NCBI GenBank assembly: GCA_003175935.1
Contig: PSRI01000086.1
Coordinates: forward strand, 1-52,122
DNA from: Bacteroidota bacterium
Lineage (GTDB): Bacteria; Bacteroidota; Bacteroidia; Chitinophagales; Chitinophagaceae
DNA length: 52,122 nucleotides
Direction of reading: 5' to 3'
The position numbers were made by a program, and so were the translations under genes. The notes under the pieces are model-generated. The model saw only the letters and a program-made list of their open reading frames with translations. It made no database searches and was not told where the DNA came from. The stretch's first letter is position 1; the number at the start of each line of letters is the position of its first letter. This document shows, in pieces, positions 34,869 to 43,448 of the stretch.

Positions 34869-35477
34869 CAGAAATTGTATTTGATTGATAGTGAATTAAG
34901 AAAGTAGAGTTTTTTTCAAAATTCGCGCCGAAATTAGAGGTTAATTAATATTTTTTTTCAGAGTGATACAGTCGTCTATTCCTGATTAAATCCCTGTACG
35001 AGATGATCAATTTGCGCAAATATACACTACTCCGTCATTCACTCTTTAAATCGCCTCGTATATCCTTACAGAATTTTAGAACGATTTCCTTTAACATTTA
35101 TTGTTTTCTAAGTGATTTTCATGGCTTTGCCAGATTCAGATTTCCGGCCCTTACCCAGATAAGCTACGATGCAAAATTTTTGCCATGCGTATAGATACTT
35201 ATTAATTTAATTTGGTTGTATGGCCCGAAAAATTAAATCAGCCATACTTTAGGATGTAATCATCGTACTGTACGGAGGGAATTTGGGCCGGGAACCGTTA
35301 ATAGGGAAATTTAGCATTTAATAAACAGAATATGTGGGGATAAGTAAATTGGCATTTCTGATAAAGTACCTAAATTGCGCACCTTGGCATAATTCTAGTA
35401 TAATAGCATAGCCTTCATGCAGTTTTATACAATAAAGATGCATATTACCCGTTATCATTTAGCTTAAATCCAGCAAA
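34869..35477. other. 609-bp intergenic region between porV and gldJ
   Basis: No convincing gene. It includes a perfect palindrome ATTTGCGCAAAT (35010-35021) that overlaps a minus-strand -7 box TATATTTG (35017-35024, possible porV promoter with a leader near 145 nt) and an inverted repeat GTATGGC/GCCATAC (35218-35224 and 35241-35247) in the gldJ half. A small ORF at 35003-35194 has no ribosome binding site or family support. The region probably holds regulatory DNA for both type IX genes. Confidence 0.45.
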
Positions 35478-37040
35478 ATGCAAAGACTACTGAATTTGAA
35501 AAACCTTGCTTACTTATCTGCGGCCCTGGTGCTGTTCAGCTCCTGTAAAAATGGCCTTTTTGGAAGTAAGAACAAGCATGAAAAATCCGAGGTAACCGGT
35601 TGGAACTACAATGATAAGAACATGGGTGGTTTCAACGTGTCCAAGGAAAAAGAACAGAAAACCGGCCCTGGTCTGGTGTTTGTGCAAGGTGGTACCTTTA
35701 CTATGGGAGCTACCGATGAGGACGTAATGGGAGATTGGAACAACGTACCCCGCCGCGTGACTGTATCATCATTTTATATTGACAGAACAGAAGTTGCCAA
35801 CGTTCACTATCGTGAATATCTTCACTGGGTAGAGAATGTTTTCGACGATCCTCAATATGCTAAAGTCATCGACGATGCCAAACCCGATACACTGGTTTGG
35901 AGAGATGAGCTTGCTTATAATGAACCCCTCGTGGAATATTATTTCCGTCACCCATCTTATAATTATTATCCCGTTGTTGGTGTTAGCTGGAAACAGGCAA
36001 ATGATTTTTGCTTATGGCGCAGTGATCGCGTGAACGAGAGAATTCTTGTGGAAAAAGGATATATCAACAAAAACCAGGTAAAATCTTACCAGGGTCAGGG
36101 ACAGGATAATTTCAATACTCAATCTTATTTAAAAGGTTTGTATCAACCACAGCCAGGTAAGCCAAAGAAAAATACGCTTACTGATGCTAATGGCAGACCC
36201 AGAAATACTGTAACCTTCGAAGATGGTTTCATGTTGCCTAACTACAGGCTTCCAACAGAAGCTGAATGGGAATATGCGGCTTATGGTTATATCAACCAAA
36301 ACCCAAAACCAAAGAAGAAAAACAACGGAACCGGTGAAGAATTAATCAAGGAAAAACAAGTTTATTCCTGGAGCCAAAACGTGAATGGTTTGCGCGATAC
36401 ACGTCACGGCAGCTGGCAGGGTAAATTCCTTGCAAACTTCAAACGCGGTAATGGTGATATGATGGGTGTTGCAGGTGGTTTGAATGATAACGCTTCAATC
36501 CCGGGACCAGTAGACGCTTTCTTCCCGAATGGTTTCGGTTTATATAATATGTCAGGAAACGTGAACGAGTGGGTGTCTGACGTGTACAGACCATTGAACT
36601 CAATCGATGTGGATGATTTCAATCCTTATCGTGGTAACCGTTATCAGAAATTTAAGAAGAATGATAATGGCGAATTTGAAAGAGATAGTTTGGGTAGAGT
36701 TGTAAAAGTTGATGTAACTGATGAAGAAAGTAAAAATCGTCGTAACTATCAAAGAGGTAATGTGATTAATTACCTTGATGGTGACTCTGTATCTCAGGTT
36801 ACTTATGGTTATGGTGTAACTACTTTGATCAGCGATAAATCAAGAGTAATTAAAGGTGGTAGCTGGAACGACCGCGCTTACTGGTTAAGTCCTGGAACAC
36901 GCAGGTTCCTCGAAGAAGATCAGTCAAGCAGCACCGTTGGTTTCCGTTGCGCTATGGATCGCGTGGGTAGTCAGGAAGGTAATGGATTTAAGACTGGTAA
37001 TACCTGGAGCAAGCGCAGACAAAATTCTCGTAAGAATTAA
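35478..37040 (+). CDS. gldJ: Gliding/T9SS lipoprotein GldJ
   Basis: A 520-residue lipoprotein of the formylglycine-generating-enzyme (SUMF1) fold, needed for gliding and type IX secretion in F. johnsoniae. Evidence: lipobox LFSSC (C23), TGWNYNDKNMGGFNV, VFVQGGTFTMGATDEDVMGDWNN, VSSFYIDRTEVANVHYREYLHW, PDTLVWRDELAYNEPLVEYY, YNYYPVVGVSWKQAN, RLPTEAEWEYAA, NMSGNVNEWVSDVYR and VIKGGSWNDRAYWL. The TGW.YND...GGF and DTLVWR blocks point to GldJ rather than GldK. It is followed by a terminator and murF, an order also known in flavobacteria. Confidence 0.9.
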   Translation: MQRLLNLKNLAYLSAALVLFSSCKNGLFGSKNKHEKSEVTGWNYNDKNMGGFNVSKEKEQKTGPGLVFVQGGTFTMGATDEDVMGDWNNVPRRVTVSSFYIDRTEVANVHYREYLHWVENVFDDPQYAKVIDDAKPDTLVWRDELAYNEPLVEYYFRHPSYNYYPVVGVSWKQANDFCLWRSDRVNERILVEKGYINKNQVKSYQGQGQDNFNTQSYLKGLYQPQPGKPKKNTLTDANGRPRNTVTFEDGFMLPNYRLPTEAEWEYAAYGYINQNPKPKKKNNGTGEELIKEKQVYSWSQNVNGLRDTRHGSWQGKFLANFKRGNGDMMGVAGGLNDNASIPGPVDAFFPNGFGLYNMSGNVNEWVSDVYRPLNSIDVDDFNPYRGNRYQKFKKNDNGEFERDSLGRVVKVDVTDEESKNRRNYQRGNVINYLDGDSVSQVTYGYGVTTLISDKSRVIKGGSWNDRAYWLSPGTRRFLEEDQSSSTVGFRCAMDRVGSQEGNGFKTGNTWSKRRQNSRKN

Positions 37041-37057
37041 AAGATATTTCTCTAATG

Positions 37058-37090
37058 AAAAAGCCTTCCCATCGCGGAGGGCTTTTTTAT
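37058..37090 (+). terminator. Intrinsic terminator of gldJ
   Basis: AAAAAGCCTTCC (37058-37069) pairs with GGAGGGCTTTTT (37076-37087) with one G-T pair, followed by more T residues, 18 nt after the gldJ stop codon. Confidence 0.85.
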
Positions 37091-37109
37091 TTGTGCGAAT
37101 TGAATACCA

Positions 37110-37117
37110 TATTTTTG
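37110..37117 (+). promoter_or_regulatory. -7 box (TATTTTTG) of murF, leaderless spacing
   Basis: TATTTTTG stands 5 nt before the murF ATG at 37123, with a TTG at 37091-37093 (16-bp spacer, a little short). It lies after the gldJ terminator, so murF appears to have its own promoter and a leaderless transcript. Confidence 0.5.
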
Positions 37118-37122
37118 TTGTT

Positions 37123-38406
37123 ATGCAAATTGAAGAGCTCTATAAAATTTATTTGAAACATCCTTCCGTGCAAACAGATACCAGGCTGCTGAAAAAGGAT
37201 GATATATTCTTTGCACTTAAAGGGCCCAATTTTAATGGCAACCAGTTCGCAAAACAAGCCCTGGATTCAGGCGCCAGCTATGTTGTAGTAGATGAAGATC
37301 CCGGATTTGCAGATGCCCGACTAATAAAGGTTGGCGATACACTGGAAGCCTTACAACAACTTGCACTTTATCATAGAAAACAATTTCAAATCCCATTTAT
37401 AGCGATCACCGGCAGCAATGGCAAAACAACAACCAAAGAGCTTGTTCATGCAGTATTGTCGACCACTTACGTTACTTACACTACCCAGGGCAATCTCAAC
37501 AATCATATTGGAATCCCGCTCACCATCTTACGGATAGGATTAGACGCAGAATTTGCAGTGATTGAAATGGGAGCGAATCATCAAAAAGAAATTGAAGGTT
37601 ATTGTAAAATTGCCCGACCCACTCATGGCATCATAACCAATGTTGGAAAAGCTCACCTGGAAGGATTTGGTGGAATTGAGGGTGTTAAAAAAGGAAAAGG
37701 GGAATTATATGATTTTCTTCGTGCGGAAGATGGAACTGCATTTGTAATGTGGGACTATGATTATTTGAGAGACATGAGTAAAGGAATAAATCGCATCGTT
37801 ACTTATGGAACCGCAGACGCATCAGTTACAGGTATTGCTAATAAGAGCGAACCATTCCTGGAAATTAAAATGACTTCGGGTTTAGATATTCCTGTTTTTC
37901 AAACCCGGTTAGTGGGAAGCTATAATTTGCCCAATGTACTGGCAGCTGCAACAGTTGGGAAATATTTTAAAGTTGATAAGGAGAAAATCAAATCGGCCCT
38001 TGTACAATATGAGCCAACCAATAGCAGATCGCAGCTTATCGAAAAAAATGGAAACCGTATTATACTCGATGCATACAATGCAAATCCAAGTAGTATGAAG
38101 CTTGCTGTTGAAAATTTTTCAAAACAGCAGGGAGAAAAGGTATTATTTCTTGGTGCAATGAAAGAGCTGGGTGATGAAAGCAGGTCGGAGCACAAGAACC
38201 TTGTGGATATGATTGGAAAATTTGACTGGTCGGATGTTGTGCTGGTTGGACCTGAGTTTGAAGGTCTCAATCAGGGTTACAGGCATTTTACATCTGCGAA
38301 GGATGCCCTTGAATGGTTAAAAAGTAATCCGGTAAAAAACAGTATGGTTCTTATTAAAGGGTCCAGGAGTATTAGAATGGAAACGCTGCTGGATGCATTT
38401 TCTTAG
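37123..38406 (+). CDS. murF: UDP-MurNAc-tripeptide--D-alanyl-D-alanine ligase
   Basis: A 427-residue Mur ligase that adds D-Ala-D-Ala to the peptidoglycan precursor in the cytoplasm. Evidence: DTRLLKKDDIFFALKGPNFNGN, the ATP loop AITGSNGKTTTKE, NLNNHIGIPLTIL, AVIEMGANHQKEI, ITNVGKAHLEGFGG, LDAYNANPSSMK and LFLGAMKELG. I chose the ATG at 37123 because upstream codons in the same frame run through the gldJ end and its terminator. The length is close to the family norm. A DUF983 gene follows after 54 bp. Confidence 0.95.
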   Translation: MQIEELYKIYLKHPSVQTDTRLLKKDDIFFALKGPNFNGNQFAKQALDSGASYVVVDEDPGFADARLIKVGDTLEALQQLALYHRKQFQIPFIAITGSNGKTTTKELVHAVLSTTYVTYTTQGNLNNHIGIPLTILRIGLDAEFAVIEMGANHQKEIEGYCKIARPTHGIITNVGKAHLEGFGGIEGVKKGKGELYDFLRAEDGTAFVMWDYDYLRDMSKGINRIVTYGTADASVTGIANKSEPFLEIKMTSGLDIPVFQTRLVGSYNLPNVLAAATVGKYFKVDKEKIKSALVQYEPTNSRSQLIEKNGNRIILDAYNANPSSMKLAVENFSKQQGEKVLFLGAMKELGDESRSEHKNLVDMIGKFDWSDVVLVGPEFEGLNQGYRHFTSAKDALEWLKSNPVKNSMVLIKGSRSIRMETLLDAFS

Positions 38407-38460
38407 TTAAAATATTTTTACTGGCAGCATAAATTAAGGGAACTTTGTAAAAAATTCGCA

Positions 38461-38928
38461 ATGGATACGGTTCAAGAAAAACCAAATTATTGGATCAGCG
38501 TACTCGACAATAGATGTCCCAGGTGCAGGAGAGGAAAGCTTTTTGAAAATTCGAATCCCTATAAACTTAAGACCTGCGTTAAGATGAATCCTAAATGTCC
38601 GGTATGTGGACAGCCTACGGATATTGAAGTAGGATTTTATTATGGAACGGCATATGTGAGCTATGCGATTACGGTATTATTTAGTCTTTTCACATTTTTT
38701 GCCTGGTGGCTTATAATTGGATTTTCGTTAAATGACGGTGATTTTCGATTATTATGGTGGGGAATTGTAAATGCGGTATTGATGATTCTTCTGCAACCGA
38801 TATTTATGCGACTATCGCGTTCGCTTTGGATTTCATGGTTTGTAAAATATGATCCGCACTGGGGTGATAAGAGTGTTGATGAGGAAAGTTTAGAGCGAAT
38901 AGTTCCTGAGCAAATGAACAATTGGTAG
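38461..38928 (+). CDS. DUF983 zinc-ribbon membrane protein
   Basis: A 155-residue protein with a zinc-ribbon-like N-terminus (C19, C22, C46 and C49 in CPRC and CPVC, plus C39) and two hydrophobic helices (about 65-92 and 98-118). The sequence RCPRCRRGKLF-like opening and EVGFYYGTAYVSYA fit DUF983. The function of the family is unknown. It may share a transcript with murF. Confidence 0.85.
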   Translation: MDTVQEKPNYWISVLDNRCPRCRRGKLFENSNPYKLKTCVKMNPKCPVCGQPTDIEVGFYYGTAYVSYAITVLFSLFTFFAWWLIIGFSLNDGDFRLLWWGIVNAVLMILLQPIFMRLSRSLWISWFVKYDPHWGDKSVDEESLERIVPEQMNNW

Positions 38929-39389
38929 TCTAAGATATTTTCGAATTATTATTTTGGGGCAAAAAAGTCGCGGAATCCGAGATTCCAGCTTATTTGGAAT
39001 ATTACCAGGTACACTTCCGCACTTCCCCACCCTCACCCACCCCCTACCAGCCAACCAAATCATGCAAATCAATTCACGGGTACTTCCCTACTATCACAAT
39101 TCGTGTAGGGAAACAAACCATCATTAATCAACTCATCAAAGTTGGATGCTAGAATTTTTTGCGATTAATCACTATGTAAAATTCAAAAAATCATTTAATG
39201 TAACAATGAGAAAATACCTTCAAAAGAAACAGAAAATTCTTTCCATAATATCGCATAATCCTCACTGAAAGAAACAGAGAATAATTATTTATATTAGAGT
39301 CCATCAACAAAACTGCCGGTTCCCTGCTTGCCCATGATGATGAAATTTCCTCATTAATTGCAAGGTTTGATCGGCGACACATTAATTCC
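38929..39389. other. 461-bp intergenic region with G4 motif and hairpins
   Basis: No gene is seen. It holds a small hairpin GGAATC/GATTCC (38972-38986), a C-rich tract whose minus strand is a four-run G-quadruplex motif (39025-39044), and an 8-bp inverted repeat TTCCCTAC/GTAGGGAA (39084-39112). It separates the murF/DUF983 group from the D-amino-acid cluster, so the promoter of that cluster must lie in its right half; no clear TAnnTTTG box is visible. Confidence 0.5.
39025..39044 (-). other. G-quadruplex motif on the minus strand
   Basis: Four C runs (4, 3, 3 and 5 bases) separated by A, TCA and A on the plus strand give a minus-strand G4 motif with loops of 1, 3 and 1 nt. Short loops predict high stability. 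It stands out strongly in this AT-rich sequence. Confidence 0.65.
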
Positions 39390-40703
39390 ATGAGTCTTCT
39401 CATTATTTTTATTTGCATTGTCGCCCTCGTTTTATTAATCACGCTGGCAAAAGTAAATGCCTTCCTCGCTTTTCTTGTTGTTTCGCTATTGGCAGGATTG
39501 TTCCTGGGTATTCCACTCACATCCGTTACTAAATCTGTTCAAAAAGGAATTGGAGACACATTGGGTTCATTGGTAAGTGTGATTATCCTCGGAGCCATGT
39601 TGGGGAAACTCGTAGCGGAAAGCGGCGCGGCTCAAAGAATTGCAACAACACTCATGAAGGCATTCGGTACAAAATATATCCAGTGGGCATTAATGATTAC
39701 GGGCTTTATCATCGGCATTCCACTTTTTTACAACGTTGGTTTTGTATTGATGGTGCCTCTAATTTTTTCAGTTTCTTATCAATATAATTTGCCTGCAGTA
39801 TATACCGGACTTCCCATGCTGGCCTCCCTTTCGGTTACTCACGGATTTCTTCCACCGCATCCGGCACCTGCTGCACTCGTTACACAGTTCCATGCAAATA
39901 TGGGAATCACTTTGCTATATGGAATTTGCATTGCGGTACCCGCAATTATAATTGCCGGACCCATTTTTGCAAAAACCTTAAAGAAAATAAATGCTAAACC
40001 GCTCAAAACATTTCAGCAAAAAACGATTACTGAAGATAAATTACCTGGTGTCCTCAACAGTTTTGTCACTTCACTTTTGCCTGTCGCGCTTTTAATTATT
40101 ACAGCAACGCTTCCAATGATTTATCCTGAATCTGAAAAAGCAAAAACAATTTCAGCTTTATTAGGCGATCCAATGATTGTAATGCTAATCGCAATAAGCG
40201 TCGCGACCTTTTCATTGGGAATTAGTACCGGAATGAATATGCAGCGCATCATGGAGATTTATGCAGATGCTGCCAGGGACATTTCAATGATATTGCTGAT
40301 TATAGCCGGAGCTGGTGCGTTTAAACAAGTGCTCACTGATAGTGGCATTAGCGATACTATTGCTGCCACACTTCAAAAACAGGCGCTTCCCCCCCTACTT
40401 ATGGCCTGGTTGATCGCAGCCGTCATCAGGGTTTGTATTGGCTCTGCGACGGTAGCCGGACTTACTGCAGCAAGCATTATTGCACCCATGATGGCTACCA
40501 CTCACGCCAATCCAAATTTGATGGTTTTGTCCATTGGAGCCGGAAGCCTCTTATTTTCGCATGTAAATGACGGAGGATTTTGGTTATTCAAAGAATATTT
40601 TAATCTCAGTATAAAAGATACCATCAGATCCTGGTCATTTATGGAGACAATCGTTTCAATCATCGGTTTGATTGGAGTACTATTAATTAACATGATTATA
40701 TAA
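39390..40703 (+). CDS. GntP-family permease (gluconate or D-serine type)
   Basis: A 437-residue transporter with about twelve hydrophobic helices. Segments LGAMLGKLVAESGAAQRIA, VGFVLMVPLIFSV, LSVTHGFLPPHPAP and GSATVAGLTAASII are hallmarks of the GntP family, which imports gluconate and related acids and includes the D-serine permease DsdX. The genes after it encode a RidA protein (7-bp gap) and a D-threonine-aldolase-like enzyme, which favours a D-hydroxy-amino-acid substrate over gluconate. No gluconate kinase is nearby. Confidence 0.9.
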   Translation: MSLLIIFICIVALVLLITLAKVNAFLAFLVVSLLAGLFLGIPLTSVTKSVQKGIGDTLGSLVSVIILGAMLGKLVAESGAAQRIATTLMKAFGTKYIQWALMITGFIIGIPLFYNVGFVLMVPLIFSVSYQYNLPAVYTGLPMLASLSVTHGFLPPHPAPAALVTQFHANMGITLLYGICIAVPAIIIAGPIFAKTLKKINAKPLKTFQQKTITEDKLPGVLNSFVTSLLPVALLIITATLPMIYPESEKAKTISALLGDPMIVMLIAISVATFSLGISTGMNMQRIMEIYADAARDISMILLIIAGAGAFKQVLTDSGISDTIAATLQKQALPPLLMAWLIAAVIRVCIGSATVAGLTAASIIAPMMATTHANPNLMVLSIGAGSLLFSHVNDGGFWLFKEYFNLSIKDTIRSWSFMETIVSIIGLIGVLLINMII

Positions 40704-40710
40704 ATCGATT

Positions 40711-41181
40711 ATGGAAAATTCAACGCCGGAACAAAATTTTGCTCAATTGGGATTAACGCTTCCTCCCGCCCCCACTCCCGCAGGAGTTTACAAACCATGT
40801 TTAATCGACGGTAAACATTTATTCGTTTCAGGGCACGGGCCAGTTAAGGACGATAAGACATTAATCGTTGGCAGGATAGGAAAAGAAATGACTGCTGACC
40901 AGGGAAAGCTTGCCGCAAGACAGGTTGGCTTAACTATTCTCTCTTCGATTAAAGCACAAATAGGAAGTTTGGATAAAATTAAACGAGTGATCAAAGTTTT
41001 AGGTATGGTAAATTGCGAAAGTGATTTTGAAAAACATCCATATGTAATTAATGGTTGCAGTGAATTGTTTGCAAAAATTTGGGGCGACGACAACGGAGTA
41101 GGTGTTAGAAGTGCCGTTGGAATGGGTTCACTGCCCAATAATATTTCCGTAGAAATAGAAGCATTATTCGAATTGCACTAA
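40711..41181 (+). CDS. RidA/YjgF-family protein
   Basis: A 156-residue protein of the RidA superfamily, which hydrolyse reactive enamines and imines released by PLP enzymes. Evidence: the segment LFVSGHGPVKDD, a central KLAARQVGLTILSSIKAQIGSLDKI helix and the C-terminal VRSAVGMGSLPNNISVEIEALFEL with the conserved arginine and the LP turn. It is longer than canonical RidA (about 130 residues) and fits the larger YjgF subfamily. It stands 10 bp before a PLP enzyme gene, consistent with cleaning up its intermediates. Confidence 0.88.
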   Translation: MENSTPEQNFAQLGLTLPPAPTPAGVYKPCLIDGKHLFVSGHGPVKDDKTLIVGRIGKEMTADQGKLAARQVGLTILSSIKAQIGSLDKIKRVIKVLGMVNCESDFEKHPYVINGCSELFAKIWGDDNGVGVRSAVGMGSLPNNISVEIEALFELH

Positions 41182-41191
41182 AGAAAAAATA

Positions 41192-42310
41192 ATGAATCAG
41201 GAATCCTGGTATAAAATTGATGATATTGACGAATTGGATTCGCCAGCGCTTGTGTTGTTTACAGACAGGGTAAGAGAAAATATACATACTCTTGTAAGCA
41301 TGGTTGATGATGTGCAAAGGGTAAGGCCACATGTAAAAACGCACAAGACCATTGACGCTACAAAGCTGATGATGAATGCAGGAGTAAATAAATTTAAATG
41401 CGCAACAATTGCAGAAGCGGAAATGTTGGGAATAGCAGGTGCCGCCGATGTTCTTCTTGCATATCAGCCTGTAGGACCGAAATTGAAAAGGTTTCTATGT
41501 GTAATTGAAAATTATCCTGCCACAAATTACTCCTGCCTGGTAGATAATATTATTGCCGCCACAGAGATTTCTAATTTTTTCTCATCACATCACAAAAAAA
41601 TAAAAGTATACCTGGATGTGAACGTCGGACAAAACCGAACAGGAATCACTGCTGGTCCGGATGCAGTTGATCTTTATGTTAGATGCGCTTCACTTCCCGG
41701 CTTGCTGCCGGTAGGATTGCATGAATATGATGGACATATACGCGATAAAGATTTTGAAATGAGGAAAAAAAATTGTGATGAAGCTTTTGCCCGGGTTGAA
41801 AAGATTCAAAAAGAAATTAAAGAAAAAGGGTTTCCTGAGCCAATAATCGTTGCAGGTGGCTCGCCCACTTTTTCAATTCATTCGAAAAGAAAAATAATAG
41901 AATGCAGCCCGGGTACATTTGTTTATTGGGACAAGGGCTATCTTGAACTTTGCCCGGAGCAGGATTTTAAACCGGCAGCATTAGTTATTTCGCGAGTCAT
42001 TTCGCTACCATCTCCAGGAAAAATATGTGTTGATCTCGGACATAAATCCATCGCTGCTGAAAATGAAATCACAAGACGGGTATATTTTATCAATGCGCCG
42101 GAATTAAAACCAATAAGCCAAAGCGAGGAACACCTTGTGCTGGAGGCTCCTAATGCTGATCATAATTTTGTTCCGGGAGATGTCCTGTACGGAATCCCGT
42201 ATCATGTTTGTCCGACCATTGCATTATACGAACGAGCGCTTACCATTGAAGATGCAAAAATTACCGGCGAGTGGAAAAATATTTCCCGCGACCGAAAAAT
42301 TAACTGTTGA
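41192..42310 (+). CDS. D-threonine aldolase / D-serine dehydratase-like PLP enzyme
   Basis: A 372-residue fold-type III PLP enzyme. The N-terminal alanine-racemase-like barrel has DSPALVLFTDRVRENI and RPHVKTHK (K49 is the likely Schiff-base lysine). The C-terminal domain contains VCVDLGHKSIAAE-type (here ICVDLGHKSIAAENE) and IPYHVCPT, with a histidine and cysteine that bind the divalent metal in this family. Known members cleave D-threonine to glycine and acetaldehyde or dehydrate D-serine; sequence alone does not separate these. The metal motif and the neighbouring permease, RidA and dipeptidase genes support D-amino-acid catabolism. Confidence 0.9.
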   Translation: MNQESWYKIDDIDELDSPALVLFTDRVRENIHTLVSMVDDVQRVRPHVKTHKTIDATKLMMNAGVNKFKCATIAEAEMLGIAGAADVLLAYQPVGPKLKRFLCVIENYPATNYSCLVDNIIAATEISNFFSSHHKKIKVYLDVNVGQNRTGITAGPDAVDLYVRCASLPGLLPVGLHEYDGHIRDKDFEMRKKNCDEAFARVEKIQKEIKEKGFPEPIIVAGGSPTFSIHSKRKIIECSPGTFVYWDKGYLELCPEQDFKPAALVISRVISLPSPGKICVDLGHKSIAAENEITRRVYFINAPELKPISQSEEHLVLEAPNADHNFVPGDVLYGIPYHVCPTIALYERALTIEDAKITGEWKNISRDRKINC

Positions 42311-42360
42311 ATAGCGTTGGCGTCACTTTGCGCCTCCGCGAGAAACCTTTCGAATTGTCT

Positions 42361-43431
42361 ATGTTTATTGTCGATGCACATTTAGATTTAAGCATGAATG
42401 CCCTCGAATGGAACCGTGACCTTCGGTTACCCGTAAAGGATATTAATGCCCGGGAAGCAGGGAAAACGGATAAGCCAGACAGAGGCAATGCAACTGTTTC
42501 TCTTAAGGAATTAAGGAAAGGAAATATCGGTTTAGTAGTCGCCACACAGCTGGGCAGATATGTTGCTCCTGAAAATCCTTTGCCGGGATGGCATTCGCCG
42601 GAGCAGGCATGGGCACAAACGCAGGGACAACTGGCGTGGTATAAAACCATGGAAGAAGAAGGAGAGATGGTCCAAATAAATTCCGTTGACAAACTGGAAG
42701 CTCACCTTGCTTTATGGAACGACAATCAACCCAAAGAAAAAAAACCTATAGGATACATTTTAAGCGTTGAAGGCGCAGATTCATTCATAAACGTGGATTA
42801 TGTGGAGCGTGCCTATCGGTATGGACTACGCGCAATTGGACCGGCTCACTATGGACCGGGTAGGTATGCAAACGGAACGGATGCAACAGGTAAGATGGGA
42901 CAAATGGGTTTGGAGCTTCTGAAAAAAATGGACGAGCTGCATATAATACTTGATGCAACGCATTTGTGCGATGATGCGTTTTGGCAGGCGATGGATCACT
43001 TCAAGGGACCGGTTTGGGCCAGCCACAATAATTGCAGAGCACTGGTCAATCATAATCGTCAGTATAGTGATGAACAAATAAGAGCATTAATTGAAAGAGA
43101 TGCAGTGATTGGAGCCGCAATGGATGCATGGATGATTGTTCCTGGTTGGGTACGCAAACAATCCACCCCAAAAAGTACGGGATGTAATTTGGAAAGACTA
43201 ATTGATCATATGGATCATATCTGCCAGATTGCAGGCAATGCAAATCATATCGGAATTGGTTCGGATCTTGATGGTGCGTTTGGAAGAGAGCAGTGTCCCT
43301 ACGATATTGAAGATATTTCTGACATTCAAAAAATGACGGGACTACTTAATTCCAGGGGCTATGCTGCAGCGGATATTGATAAAATCATGCATGGAAACTG
43401 GTTGAGGTTCCTGAGAAAAGCATGGAGCTAA
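42361..43431 (+). CDS. Membrane dipeptidase (peptidase M19)
   Basis: A 356-residue zinc dipeptidase. Evidence: MFIVDAHLDLSMNA (H7 and D9 zinc ligands), YILSVEGADSF (bridging glutamate), AIGPAHYGPG, ILDATHLCDDAFW, PVWASHNNCRAL and HIGIGSDLDGAFG. I chose the ATG at 42361 because it starts directly at the conserved IVDAHLDL; an earlier TTG frame overlaps the previous gene. There is no signal peptide, so it acts in the cytoplasm. M19 enzymes accept dipeptides with a C-terminal D-residue, which suits the cluster. Confidence 0.93.
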   Translation: MFIVDAHLDLSMNALEWNRDLRLPVKDINAREAGKTDKPDRGNATVSLKELRKGNIGLVVATQLGRYVAPENPLPGWHSPEQAWAQTQGQLAWYKTMEEEGEMVQINSVDKLEAHLALWNDNQPKEKKPIGYILSVEGADSFINVDYVERAYRYGLRAIGPAHYGPGRYANGTDATGKMGQMGLELLKKMDELHIILDATHLCDDAFWQAMDHFKGPVWASHNNCRALVNHNRQYSDEQIRALIERDAVIGAAMDAWMIVPGWVRKQSTPKSTGCNLERLIDHMDHICQIAGNANHIGIGSDLDGAFGREQCPYDIEDISDIQKMTGLLNSRGYAAADIDKIMHGNWLRFLRKAWS

Positions 43432-43448
43432 GGTCTAAAACAGAACAA

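Noticed and set aside
35003-35194. A 63-residue ORF between porV and gldJ
   Set aside because: It overlaps a palindrome and possible porV promoter, with no ribosome binding site or recognisable domain.
35383-35405. A sigma70-like TTGGCA ... TATAAT upstream of gldJ
   Set aside because: The spacing is only 9 bp, and Bacteroidota use a different promoter consensus.
36937-37122. An upstream start for murF inside gldJ
   Set aside because: It would read through the gldJ 3' end and its terminator; residues before 37123 have no Mur ligase character.
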